64,000 nt of DNA from a bacterium (GTDB lineage Bacteria; Zixibacteria; MSB-5A5; CAIYYT01), in NCBI GenBank assembly GCA_016708315.1, contig JADJGC010000006.1:1-64000 (forward strand), in the 5' to 3' direction. Shown one piece after another: positions 44,792-53,250 of this stretch (position 1 is its first letter; the number at the start of each line of letters is the position of its first letter). The translations under genes were made by a program, and so were the position numbers. The notes beneath the pieces are model-generated. The model was not told the DNA's origin. It worked only from the letters and a program-made list of their open reading frames with translations, and made no database searches.

Positions 44792-45436
44792 CTACGTGTG
44801 CGGGATTGCCTCGTCCTTAAGTGCGCTCTTAGCGCTCAGCGAAACAGACGGCACTCCCAGCGGTAGCACTGTTCTGCCATAAACTTCATTCAACACCTGA
44901 GCCAGACCGGTATAGATTGCCGACAACCCGCAGATGATGCCTTCATAGCCAGCCAAGCGAGTAATCGAGGCATTTTCCGTGGCGTCAGCAAATGCCAACA
45001 ACCAAAACAAGATTGTCAGCGACCCAAATACAAATTGCAGAGCGTGATTCAGCTTAAATGTCCCGATGAACATCACAAACGTGAATAATCCCCACATAAA
45101 CAAATAAGCCGCCATGGCATCCTTGGTCGGTGCCGTTCCCCAGCCCAATTTGGGAAGCACCAACAAGGCGACCAGCGTCAGCCAGAAACAGCCATACGAA
45201 GTGAACGCCGTCATGCCGAAAGTGTTTTTCTTCTTGGATTCCATGATACCGGCAATGATCTGCGCGATGCCGCCATAGAATATCCCCATTCCCAGGATCA
45301 TCGTATCAAGGCCGTAAAGACCGGCATTGTGGAGGTTCAAGAGCACCGTAGTCATGCCGAATCCCAATAGACCCAGCGGCGCCGGGTTAGCGCTGTTGTC
45401 CCGGAGCGTCGTGATGGTTTCGCTTTGTGTAGTCAT
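44792..45436 (-). CDS. GPR1/FUN34/YaaH (SatP) family acetate transporter
   Basis: 214 aa from ATG 45436 (GGAAAGAGA upstream). Six hydrophobic helices. The family signature NPAPLGLLGFGMTT precedes the first helix, followed by NAGLYGLDTMILGMGIFYGG, TAFTSYGCFWLTLVALLVLP and LLAFADATENASITRLAGYE. SatP members transport acetate or succinate with protons. The organism would use it for acetate uptake or release; substrate is inferred from family. Start set after the first ten residues of the longer ORF, which lack family similarity. Confidence 0.88.
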   Translation of the reverse strand: MTTQSETITTLRDNSANPAPLGLLGFGMTTVLLNLHNAGLYGLDTMILGMGIFYGGIAQIIAGIMESKKKNTFGMTAFTSYGCFWLTLVALLVLPKLGWGTAPTKDAMAAYLFMWGLFTFVMFIGTFKLNHALQFVFGSLTILFWLLAFADATENASITRLAGYEGIICGLSAIYTGLAQVLNEVYGRTVLPLGVPSVSLSAKSALKDEAIPHT

Positions 45437-45727
45437 AAATCTCTTTCCATCGAAACGCCCCCACAAACTGCATCTGCCCGTACTTTGCCGACGGGCATGG
45501 ATCGACGGTCAATTTAGACATTTTCGTCCACTTGTCAATCACTCGATTAAAACCGATAGAGCCTTTGAAACCTGTGCTGTGACTGCCTAATAGAAATCAA
45601 ACTTGACATAAAGAGCGACGTTTGGTATTTTTACTGCATAAGTCAACACCAAACCCCGTTAACGACCAGATGCTGGATGGCAGTGTAGCCGGAATCCACT
45701 TGCCGTCGACAGCCATTGGAGGGCGCG
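45437..45727. other. Intergenic region before the dockerin/BACON gene
   Basis: 291 bases with the promoter at 45603-45631 and no gene. An upstream TTG at 45716 is in frame with the next gene but ATG 45728 has the better ribosome-binding site. Confidence 0.5.
45603..45631 (+). promoter_or_regulatory. Sigma-70-type promoter
   Basis: TTGACA (45603-45608), a 17-base spacer and TATTTT (45626-45631), about 100 bases upstream of ATG 45728. Confidence 0.6.
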
Positions 45728-46882
45728 ATGAAGAGCCTCTTTACGCTCATTACACTGGTTCTGCTGCTATCTATTGGAATTCCCGCAAATGCGCAGACTT
45801 TTCAGCAATGTGCTGACGTGACACAAAACGGCAACGTTAGCCTCAGTGACCTGATGATGATGGTTAACGTCTTTATCGGAGGACCCGATCTCCCCGCAGG
45901 ACGCGGAGATATCGACTTTCGGCAAGGATTCAACCTTGGTGATGTTCGCTACTTGAATGGCTACATTTTCACTACCTATCCGGAGGGAGGTTGCCCGCCG
46001 TTCCCAGCCTACAACCTTGCCGGGACCACTGACACGATTTTTCTACCGGAGGCAATTGTACCGGCGGGTAGTGGATCTCTTGTACTTCCGATAGTCTTGT
46101 CCAACCTGCAACCGATTTCTGATTTGGCGCTCTACTCGACGATGTCGGCTACCAATTGTACCGCGACTATTGACTCGGTTTCATTCTCCGATTGGAATCT
46201 TCAATTGCAGACCGATGCGTCAATGGGAAATGATCTGTCATTCCTCTGGGTCAGCACGGGTGAGCCAAGTTCGTTGTCACCGGGAACCCGGACGATTGCG
46301 CGTGTATGGCTCAGCTTCTCTGCCTCGACTGGCGGCACAGTCACTTTCAACCCGACGAGCCTTGGAACCTACAGATTCACTCACGAAGTTTATGGCGAAA
46401 TTGCCGCACTGAACTACGCAGCCCTCGGGATCGGCATTCCACAAGTTGTCGTCAGACCGACCATGAATGCGGCGGCAATGTCCGTGGTTCCAGATTCTCT
46501 CTTTTTCGTCGTACTTGCAGAATTGGGTGACCCGAGTCCAAAGACCTTTGATGTGCTCTCGGATGGAGCCGCCTTCGATTGGTCGGCCACTCATCCGTCA
46601 TGGATCAATCTGACACCGTCATTCGGAAGCTCCGGTACCTCGGTTTCAGTTCAACCGCTGACTGCGGGCTTGACTCCCGGCACCTACACGGGATCTATTG
46701 TGGTGAGCTCGATACAGACCTTCAACTCGCCGAAAACTGTCAAGGTGGTTCTGAAGATTCAGCCGCAGTACGCAGCATTTGACGCCAATTGCGACGGCAT
46801 ATTCAGTGTGACCGACGTTGTCATTTTGATACAGTACATCTTTGGCGGACCTGCGCCCTGTGACCCCTGCAATTTGAAATAG
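45728..46882 (+). CDS. Secreted protein with dockerin-like repeats, cohesin-like domain and BACON-like domain
   Basis: 384 aa from ATG 45728 (GGAGGG upstream). Signal peptide (MKSLFTLITLVLLLSIGIPA). Residues about 25-95 form a first dockerin-like pair (CADVTQNGNVSLSDLMMMVN; DIDFRQGFNLGDVRYLNGYI). The next about 150 residues (LVLPIVLSNLQPISDLALYS, then VSFSDWNLQLQTD and RTIARVWLSFSASTGG) are a beta sandwich with the spacing of cohesin domains. A BACON-like domain follows (about 250-345, FDWSATHPSWINLTPSFGSS, TPGTYTGSIVVSS). The end is a single dockerin-like repeat (FDANCDGIFSVTDVVILIQY) with Cys residues. The cohesin call is tentative; a structure comparison is needed. A single gene with its own promoter and terminator. 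Confidence 0.7.
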   Translation: MKSLFTLITLVLLLSIGIPANAQTFQQCADVTQNGNVSLSDLMMMVNVFIGGPDLPAGRGDIDFRQGFNLGDVRYLNGYIFTTYPEGGCPPFPAYNLAGTTDTIFLPEAIVPAGSGSLVLPIVLSNLQPISDLALYSTMSATNCTATIDSVSFSDWNLQLQTDASMGNDLSFLWVSTGEPSSLSPGTRTIARVWLSFSASTGGTVTFNPTSLGTYRFTHEVYGEIAALNYAALGIGIPQVVVRPTMNAAAMSVVPDSLFFVVLAELGDPSPKTFDVLSDGAAFDWSATHPSWINLTPSFGSSGTSVSVQPLTAGLTPGTYTGSIVVSSIQTFNSPKTVKVVLKIQPQYAAFDANCDGIFSVTDVVILIQYIFGGPAPCDPCNLK

Positions 46883-46900
46883 CACACCGCGCCTAAATTG

Positions 46901-46938
46901 AACCGGCCCGCTGCATATTGTGGCGGGCCGGTTTTTTC
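46901..46938 (+). terminator. Intrinsic terminator after the dockerin/BACON gene
   Basis: aaccggcccgc (46901-46911) pairs with gcgggccggtt (46923-46933), then six Ts (46932-46937). Strong Rho-independent terminator, 20 bases after the stop. Confidence 0.85.
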
Positions 46939-46977
46939 TGTGTGACTTCAGGCTATCCTGGCATTCTACTAATTCGA

Positions 46978-47006
46978 TTGACAGTCCACATTTCGAGACA
47001 TAAACT
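46978..47006 (+). promoter_or_regulatory. Sigma-70-type promoter of TonB-dependent receptor gene
   Basis: TTGACA (46978-46983), a 17-base spacer and TAAACT (47001-47006), 50 bases before the ATG at 47056. Confidence 0.65.
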
Positions 47007-47055
47007 TGTGGGACGATTACTTAACCAATTATCGTGAACATCGGTATCAGCATCC

Positions 47056-49434
47056 ATGAGTCATCACTGCCATACTTCTAAGCCTTTGTTCCTACCTGCC
47101 CGTTGTTTGCTATCTACGGCAATGGTCTTACTTATCGCTGTCTCATCACTTACAGCGCAATCCGATACCGCGGTATATGTCTCACCGCCCGTCATCGTCA
47201 CAGCATCGCGCATTTATGACACATGGCTCAAGCTCCCGGTCGCAATTACCGTCGTTAATCTCGGCGACTCGCAGGTCAATAAGGGTGCCGGTATCGATGA
47301 AGCACTAACTTCCATACCCGGATTGCTGGCTCAGTCTCGAACCGGCGGCAGCGATGTCCGCCTTTCGATGCGCGGCTTCGGTTCTCGCGGTTCCGGCGAG
47401 CGTTCCAATGCCGGCACCTCGCGTGGATTGCGAATCTTGCTCGATGGTCTGCCGTTGACCGAACCTGACGGTCGAACCGCATTTGATCTCATCGACCTGT
47501 CATCGATTGAACGGATCGAAGTTGTTCGTTCCAACTCTTCGACCGCCTGGGGAAATGCCTCCGGCGGCGTCATCAACTTCGTATCGAGTTCGCACCGCGA
47601 ATTCCCATCCGTGATGGTGCAATCCACGCTTGGAAGCTACGGATATCGCAAAGAGGTCGTGACCACACACGTACCAGTCGGCTCCGGCAATCTTGCTCTC
47701 ACGCTGACCAATACCAATTCCGACGGCTGGCGCGAACAATCCGGCAGTACGCGTTCTTTCGTCAATGCCAACTTGACATCGCTTGTTGGTCCCAGTTCCC
47801 TGCTTGAAGTGAGCCTTGTTGCTGCGAGCAATTTGTACCGCATACCGGGTCCACTCACTCAATCGCAATTCGACGTAAATCCGCGACAGGCACAGGATGA
47901 TCCGGCTAACTATGATCCGACCTATGTCGAACGCGACGAACGTAGATTCAATCGGCTGGGCAGACTGGGCGTCAAGCTCGAACACGAATTCGATGCGAAC
48001 AATGGACTTGCCATTACCGCATTCGCCAGTCCAAAGTATCTGCAACGTTCGGAGAGAAACACATTCCGCGATTTTACCCGCTACCACATTGGCGGCAGCG
48101 CCTTGTTTCATCGCGCTTCGCAAGTTTCCCTAAACACCAAGAATGCTATCGTCGTTGGACTCGACGGCGCGTATCAGGACGGTGCTATCCTCTTCTACAA
48201 TCTCGACAACGGCAATCGGGGCGAGACAGTCCGATCAGACAAACGCGAGGGTGCGGGCAATCTCGGTGTATTTTTTGAAGACCGGATTGTTTTCGAAGAC
48301 AAGTACCAAGTCAATGCGCGACTACGCTACGACAACATAGTCTATTCCTACGATGACCACCTTAATCCCAAGCTGAATGATAGCAGATCATTTTCTCGGA
48401 TGTCACCGTGGGTCGGGTTTTCGGTAATCCTTGACTCTTCACGAAGCGTCTACCTTAGCTATGGCGGCGGCGTGGAAGTCCCCGCCGGCAACGAGACCGA
48501 TCCGCCTTCTACGTTTGGCGAGGATACGCTTACCTCTCTGAATCCACTGCTGGAGCCGATCAAGTCGACAACTCTCGAGCTTGGCGCAAAGTGCATGTCG
48601 GTCGCACAACCTCAACACTTCGTTTCCCGTTTTTCCTATGACGTATCGTTATTCTGGATCAACATCACCGATGACATTATTCCCTACCGCAGCGGCCGAT
48701 TTCATTTCACCGCGGGAAAGACACGCCGACTCGGCATTGAAGTCGGCGGCTCAACCGACTTGAACATCGGCATGACGCTGTCAGCATCAGCGACATACAT
48801 GCACAGCAGCTATGTTGACTACACTGTAGATTCGGTTTACTACGGCGTTCCCGGCGCAATCGCCGACTATTCCGACAACGAGATGGCTGGAATCCCGAGC
48901 GTCAGCTATTCTGCCAAATGCCGGTACGCGCCCGCTTTTGCAGGCTCATTCTATGTTGAATCCGCAGTCCAAGGCATCGACAACTATTATGCCGACGATG
49001 CCAACCGCGCCATTGTTCCGGCATATAGCACGGTCGATTTCACTGCCGGTGCAAAACAGCTTCGACTTATCAAGAATGGTCCTTTCCTGCAGATTTCAGT
49101 CGGAGTTCGCAATCTGTTCGACAAGCGCTATGCCGCCTCGGCTTTTGTCAATCCTGACCGCTCAAGCGCCAACGACGAGCCTATATATTTAGAGCCGGGT
49201 CTTCCCCGCAATTGGTTTTCGTCGGTAGCGCTGAAGTGGGAGTTGAGGGGGCATCCAAAGTGCGTGACAGTTTCTCCCGCGAACGGAGCCCCCTTGAAGC
49301 CCAGGTGTGCGCGCCCGCCGTCCACTTGTCGGGCGCGTCTGGTCGCGACGGGCGTGGACGACCGCCGCGCAAATAACCTGAAAGCCACCGCCCTCACATT
49401 CTCCAATCATGTTATTGACGCGCCCTCCTTTTGA
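47056..49434 (+). CDS. TonB-dependent outer-membrane receptor with repeat-derived C-terminal tail
   Basis: 792 aa. Signal peptide (about 1-38, LLSTAMVLLIAVSSLTAQS). Plug domain (about 50-165): VNKGAGIDEALTSIPGLLAQ, VRLSMRGFGSRGSGERSNAG, LDGLPLTEPDGRTAFDLIDL, IERIEVVRSNSSTAWGNASG, typical of siderophore/cobalamin or Fe-complex receptors (Fec/PupB-like). A 22-strand barrel follows (for example LFDKRYAASAFVNPDRSSAN). The barrel seems to end with SVALKWEL near residue 731 (about 49247). The remaining about 61 residues (RGHPKCVTVSPANGAPLKPR ...) are encoded by a GC-rich dispersed repeat, so the normal aromatic C-terminus is absent. Ligand unknown. Own promoter, ends 16 bases before uvrB. Confidence 0.88.
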   Translation: MSHHCHTSKPLFLPARCLLSTAMVLLIAVSSLTAQSDTAVYVSPPVIVTASRIYDTWLKLPVAITVVNLGDSQVNKGAGIDEALTSIPGLLAQSRTGGSDVRLSMRGFGSRGSGERSNAGTSRGLRILLDGLPLTEPDGRTAFDLIDLSSIERIEVVRSNSSTAWGNASGGVINFVSSSHREFPSVMVQSTLGSYGYRKEVVTTHVPVGSGNLALTLTNTNSDGWREQSGSTRSFVNANLTSLVGPSSLLEVSLVAASNLYRIPGPLTQSQFDVNPRQAQDDPANYDPTYVERDERRFNRLGRLGVKLEHEFDANNGLAITAFASPKYLQRSERNTFRDFTRYHIGGSALFHRASQVSLNTKNAIVVGLDGAYQDGAILFYNLDNGNRGETVRSDKREGAGNLGVFFEDRIVFEDKYQVNARLRYDNIVYSYDDHLNPKLNDSRSFSRMSPWVGFSVILDSSRSVYLSYGGGVEVPAGNETDPPSTFGEDTLTSLNPLLEPIKSTTLELGAKCMSVAQPQHFVSRFSYDVSLFWINITDDIIPYRSGRFHFTAGKTRRLGIEVGGSTDLNIGMTLSASATYMHSSYVDYTVDSVYYGVPGAIADYSDNEMAGIPSVSYSAKCRYAPAFAGSFYVESAVQGIDNYYADDANRAIVPAYSTVDFTAGAKQLRLIKNGPFLQISVGVRNLFDKRYAASAFVNPDRSSANDEPIYLEPGLPRNWFSSVALKWELRGHPKCVTVSPANGAPLKPRCARPPSTCRARLVATGVDDRRANNLKATALTFSNHVIDAPSF
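49305..49371. repeat. GC-rich dispersed repeat, copy 2, inside the receptor reading frame
   Basis: About 65 bases matching 6022-6087. Translated as part of the C-terminal tail of the TonB receptor. Suggests insertion or recombination at the 3' end of that gene. Confidence 0.7.
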
Positions 49435-49449
49435 CGTACATTAAGAACT

Positions 49450-51447
49450 ATGGCACAATTCAAGCTCGTATCGAAATATCAGCCGCGCGGCGACCAACCC
49501 GAAGCAATCAAGCGCCTCGTGGAAGGTGTCCAAGCCGGCGACAAATACCAGACCCTGCTCGGCGTCACCGGTTCCGGCAAGACCTTCACTATGGCCAACG
49601 TCATTGAGAAGATCAACAAGCCGACCCTGATCATGTCGCACAACAAGACGCTGGCGGCACAGCTTTACGGCGAATTCAAAGCCTACTTCCCAGACAACGC
49701 CGTCGAGTTCTTCATCAGCTATTACGACTATTATCAGCCCGAAGCCTATGTCCCCTCGACCGACACCTACATCGAGAAAGACACCTCGGTCAACGACAAC
49801 ATCGACCGCCTGCGCCTGCGCGCAACCAGTTCCCTGCTCGAACGCGACGATACGATCATTGTCGCCTCGGTGTCGTGCATTTACGGCATCGGTTCGCCTT
49901 CGGAATACAAAAACCTGATGGTGATGCTCAAGACCGGCGAAGAAGTCGACCGCAACGATGTCCTGCGCAAGCTGATCGAAATCCAATACACCCGAAACGA
50001 CATCGATTTTTCGCGCGGACATTTTCGGGTACGCGGCGATACAATCGAAATTTTCCCCGCCTACGAGGTCTCGGGCGTCCGCATCGAAATGTGGGGCGAC
50101 ACGATCGAGCGCATCCGCACCTTCGATCCGGTCTCGGGCGAGATCAAAGACGAAATCAACCGTATTGCCATCTATCCCGCCCGACATTTCGTCAGCGCCT
50201 CAGATACTGTCAAACGCGCCATCGTGGGCATTGAGGCGGAACTGCGCGAACGGTTAGCCTTCATGCGCGAAAACGGCAAACTGCTCGAAGCCCAGCGCCT
50301 AGAGTCGCGCACTCTTTACGATCTGGAAATGCTGCGCGAAATTGGCTATTGCTCTGGTATCGAAAACTATTCGCGCTACTTCTCAGGACGCGCCTCGGGC
50401 GAACGGCCCTACACGCTGATCGATTTCTTCCCGGAAGATTTCCTGCTCATCGTCGACGAGTCGCATCAGTCGATCCCGCAGGTCAAGGCGATGTATGCCG
50501 ACGACCGCTCACGCAAAGAAGTCCTTGTCGAGCACGGCTTCCGTCTTCCATCAGCGATGGACAACCGCCCGCTGATCTACGATGAATTTGTGACGATGAT
50601 TCCGCAGACCATCTACTGTTCCGCGACACCTGCCGATCTGGAGTTGGCCAATTCCGGCGGCGTTATTGTCGAACAGATCATTCGCCCGACTGGACTGGTC
50701 GATCCGACAATTACCATTCGCCCCGTACAGGGCCAGATCGACGACTTCATCAAGGAAATCCGCATCCGCGTCGAGAAGCACGAGCGCATCTTGGTCACCA
50801 CTCTCACCAAGCGCATGGCTGAGGACCTGTCTGACTATCTTGCTCGATTGAACATTCGCGTACGGTATCTTCATTCCGAAGTCGCCGCCATTGAGCGCAC
50901 GGAAATCTTGCGCGACTTGCGCCTCGCGGAATTCGATGTCTTGGTCGGAATTAACTTGCTGCGTGAAGGACTCGATTTGCCCGAAGTCTCTCTTGTCGCC
51001 ATTCTCGATGCTGACAAGGAGGGCTTCCTTCGTTCGGCGCGTTCGCTGATGCAGACCGCCGGTCGTGCCGCACGAAATGTCGAGGGCGAGGTCATCCTCT
51101 ATGCCGACAAGATGACCGACTCCATGAAGTCAATGATTGGCGAGACCAACCGTCGCCGCAAGAAGCAGCTGCAGTACAACGAAGACAACGGCATCACGCC
51201 CGAGACGATTTTCAAGACACGCGAGGAAATATTGCAGGCCACCAGCTTCGCCGACAGCCGAGTTGCTGAAAGCGTCGCGCCGATGCTTCCCGACTATTGG
51301 GACGAGATGCCCGCGCAGGACAAGATTTCATTCCTTTCCCAGCAGATGGAGCACGCCGCCGCCGAGCTTGAATTCGAACGCGCTGCCGAATTGCGCGATC
51401 AAATCATGCAGATTAAGGACGTTACCAAGAAAAAGGCGCGGCGATAG
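49450..51447 (+). CDS. uvrB: Excinuclease ABC subunit B
   Basis: 665 aa, complete. Walker A GVTGSGKTFT (residues about 32-41), beta-hairpin SYYDYYQPEAYVPSTDTYIE that inserts between DNA strands, LIVDESHQSIPQVKAMY (Walker B DESH), helicase motifs V/VI in DVLVGINLLREGLDLPEVSL and QTAGRAARNVEG, and a C-terminal UvrC-binding UVR motif (AAAELEFERAAELRDQIMQI). It is the damage-verification helicase of nucleotide excision repair, loaded by UvrA and acting with UvrC. ATG at 49450, 16 bases after the TonB gene. uvrA and uvrC are not in the window. Confidence 0.97.
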   Translation: MAQFKLVSKYQPRGDQPEAIKRLVEGVQAGDKYQTLLGVTGSGKTFTMANVIEKINKPTLIMSHNKTLAAQLYGEFKAYFPDNAVEFFISYYDYYQPEAYVPSTDTYIEKDTSVNDNIDRLRLRATSSLLERDDTIIVASVSCIYGIGSPSEYKNLMVMLKTGEEVDRNDVLRKLIEIQYTRNDIDFSRGHFRVRGDTIEIFPAYEVSGVRIEMWGDTIERIRTFDPVSGEIKDEINRIAIYPARHFVSASDTVKRAIVGIEAELRERLAFMRENGKLLEAQRLESRTLYDLEMLREIGYCSGIENYSRYFSGRASGERPYTLIDFFPEDFLLIVDESHQSIPQVKAMYADDRSRKEVLVEHGFRLPSAMDNRPLIYDEFVTMIPQTIYCSATPADLELANSGGVIVEQIIRPTGLVDPTITIRPVQGQIDDFIKEIRIRVEKHERILVTTLTKRMAEDLSDYLARLNIRVRYLHSEVAAIERTEILRDLRLAEFDVLVGINLLREGLDLPEVSLVAILDADKEGFLRSARSLMQTAGRAARNVEGEVILYADKMTDSMKSMIGETNRRRKKQLQYNEDNGITPETIFKTREEILQATSFADSRVAESVAPMLPDYWDEMPAQDKISFLSQQMEHAAAELEFERAAELRDQIMQIKDVTKKKARR

Positions 51448-51507
51448 TCGATTAAACAACCTTGAACTTCGTGCGTTGATTATAGTGAGAGTGTGGAGGA
51501 ATTTCGA

Positions 51508-52500
51508 ATGACGATACGATCAATTTTATACGCCCTTTTGTTGTTGCCGATGGTCGTCCTCGCGGTGTTTTCCTGCAGCGAGGACCGCGTCACAGATATT
51601 GGTCTCACGAACCTCAAGCAGATTACTGATCTCGTCAAAGTCGACGATATCGGTCGTACGGCTTTCCCGCGCATCTGGATCGACACTGTCAGCCGCCTTG
51701 AGCAATATGCCAAAGTCGCCGATGCTATGGCGCCAATCAATCCGCTCGATTACTGGATCGAGACCGTCGCCTACGGCTGTACGGTGACAATCGTTGACTC
51801 GTGCGCTCCAGATGAATTCAATGAGGCCGATTCCTGCGCCGAAATCGCGCTTGAAACCGGCGCGCGCGCCAAGACCTACATTGTGAACATTCTCGATACT
51901 ATCGTCTGCAGATATAACATCGTTGCGCGTTCCGACTCTTCGATCACCGTCAAAACCGTCAAGTACAAGGAAATCCAGACCGCGCTCGCCGCAAAACTCG
52001 AAAAAAACGAAACGTCGTATGGCGGCTGGCGAATTTTTGCGATCGGCAGACAGCGCCACGGTTTCGGTTACACGCAGAGTAGTTTCCCAGCGATTGATTC
52101 GATTGTACTTCAATCTCGCTCCCGAGATGAAGTTCGCGTGGTGCACTATCCAAACCAGAGAATTCGATATACGGCGATGTCAAACCTCCCGACTTTATAT
52201 GCCGGCGAACCGCTACGCGTCACTGCCTATACGCGTGCGCGTTTCAGCAACCCACCGATTGAGGATGCTTACATTCACTATTCCGGCAACGGCATAATGT
52301 ATCACGAATGGATGGGCGGCGATGTCAGCACCAACCCGGACCGGCAGATATTCGAGTGGGACATATATGAAAGCTCCGGACAACCGACTGCGAGTTACAG
52401 TCAGATTGCAGTTGAATTGCTCCAATCAGCATCACTCCGCGATACCGGCGCAAACCAGTTTGCCAATATGATCTGGGCGTTTACGTATCGGATGGAGTAA
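51508..52500 (+). CDS. Predicted lipoprotein of unknown function
   Basis: 330 aa from ATG 51508 (GGAGG at 51495-51499; an upstream in-frame GTG at 51493 is less likely). Lipobox signal: hydrophobic core SILYALLLLPMVVLAVF followed by SCSED, so Cys is the lipidated residue. The mature part has few motifs: several Cys and aromatic-rich beta segments (LDYWIETVAYGCTVTIVDSC, YGGWRIFAIGRQRHGFGYTQ). Downstream of uvrB by 60 bases; no operon logic obvious. Function unknown. Confidence 0.6.
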   Translation: MTIRSILYALLLLPMVVLAVFSCSEDRVTDIGLTNLKQITDLVKVDDIGRTAFPRIWIDTVSRLEQYAKVADAMAPINPLDYWIETVAYGCTVTIVDSCAPDEFNEADSCAEIALETGARAKTYIVNILDTIVCRYNIVARSDSSITVKTVKYKEIQTALAAKLEKNETSYGGWRIFAIGRQRHGFGYTQSSFPAIDSIVLQSRSRDEVRVVHYPNQRIRYTAMSNLPTLYAGEPLRVTAYTRARFSNPPIEDAYIHYSGNGIMYHEWMGGDVSTNPDRQIFEWDIYESSGQPTASYSQIAVELLQSASLRDTGANQFANMIWAFTYRME

Positions 52501-52663
52501 GCGAGAATCGATACTCTTGGTCGTCGCTTTCACTGCGGACAAACTTCTTCCGACTGCGATGTTTCGCTTCAAATTTTGTCGTCTCCGACGTATTGACTAA
52601 GGTAACTTTAGAATCACAGCCGATCCCTCAAAGGGTATCCGCATCATAGACGGGAGACACATT

Positions 52664-53146
52664 TTGAAGCATTTGAATGTCGCAATTGTAATCTTGCTAT
52701 TAGCTTCCACTACAGCTTGCAATAAATCATCGAAAGTCCCGGCGCAGGAAAGTCCAGCGACAAGTTCTGCGACAAACCAGACTCCCCCGCCAACGACTCA
52801 AGTGTCACAGGGCACTAATAACCCGACGGTCAACCAGAACACATCGTTGTCTCAGGCCGGCGCCGAGCCGACTACGCTCGCAACCCTTAATCCGCCTCAC
52901 GGTCAACCGGGTCATCGCTGCGACATCGCTGTCGGTGCGCCGCTCAGCTCGCCTGCAGGAACCGGTCTGCCGGCAAAAAATGGCGCCATGCCGACTACAT
53001 TACAGCCGAACGTGTCTCTTCAATCCGCCCCTTCAGCAAATGTTGCAACTGCTCCAGGAATGAATCCGCCCCATGGACAGCCGGGTCATCGCTGCGACGT
53101 CAAGGTCGGTGCACCGCTTCCATCGACGCCGGCGGCAACGAAGTAA
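52664..53146 (+). CDS. Lipoprotein with two NPPHGQPGHRCD repeats
   Basis: 160 aa, TTG start at 52664 after GGGAGA. Lipoprotein signal: VAIVILLLASTTACNKSS, lipidated Cys in TTAC. After a low-complexity Thr/Pro/Ser/Gln linker, two copies of a Cys-containing motif: LNPPHGQPGHRCDIAVGAPL and MNPPHGQPGHRCDVKVGAPL, about 48 residues apart. The motif occurs in other FCB proteins as LNPxHGxPGHRCD, where its role is unknown. The His and Cys could bind a metal or haem. A single gene between the lipoprotein gene and a hairpin. Confidence 0.7.
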   Translation: MKHLNVAIVILLLASTTACNKSSKVPAQESPATSSATNQTPPPTTQVSQGTNNPTVNQNTSLSQAGAEPTTLATLNPPHGQPGHRCDIAVGAPLSSPAGTGLPAKNGAMPTTLQPNVSLQSAPSANVATAPGMNPPHGQPGHRCDVKVGAPLPSTPAATK

Positions 53147-53208
53147 ACCCAACGGCGACGTCGAAGAATTATCGATCTAGAACATTTCCTTGAAAGTGAG
53201 CTTTGTAG

Positions 53209-53231
53209 GTCAGGAGCCCTGCGCTCCTGAC
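53209..53231. terminator. Perfect hairpin between convergent genes
   Basis: gtcaggagc (53209-53217) pairs with gctcctgac (53223-53231), 9 bp with a 5-base loop. It lies between the plus-strand lipoprotein (stop 53146) and the minus-strand hydrolase (stop 53251), so it may serve both. The sequence resembles a dispersed hairpin repeat. Confidence 0.5.
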
Positions 53232-53250
53232 ATCCTTTTGCGGTACGCCC

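Noticed and set aside
47007..47055. Cobalamin riboswitch before the TonB receptor
   Set aside because: The leader is only about 50 bases from promoter to ATG and has no B12-box-like sequence.
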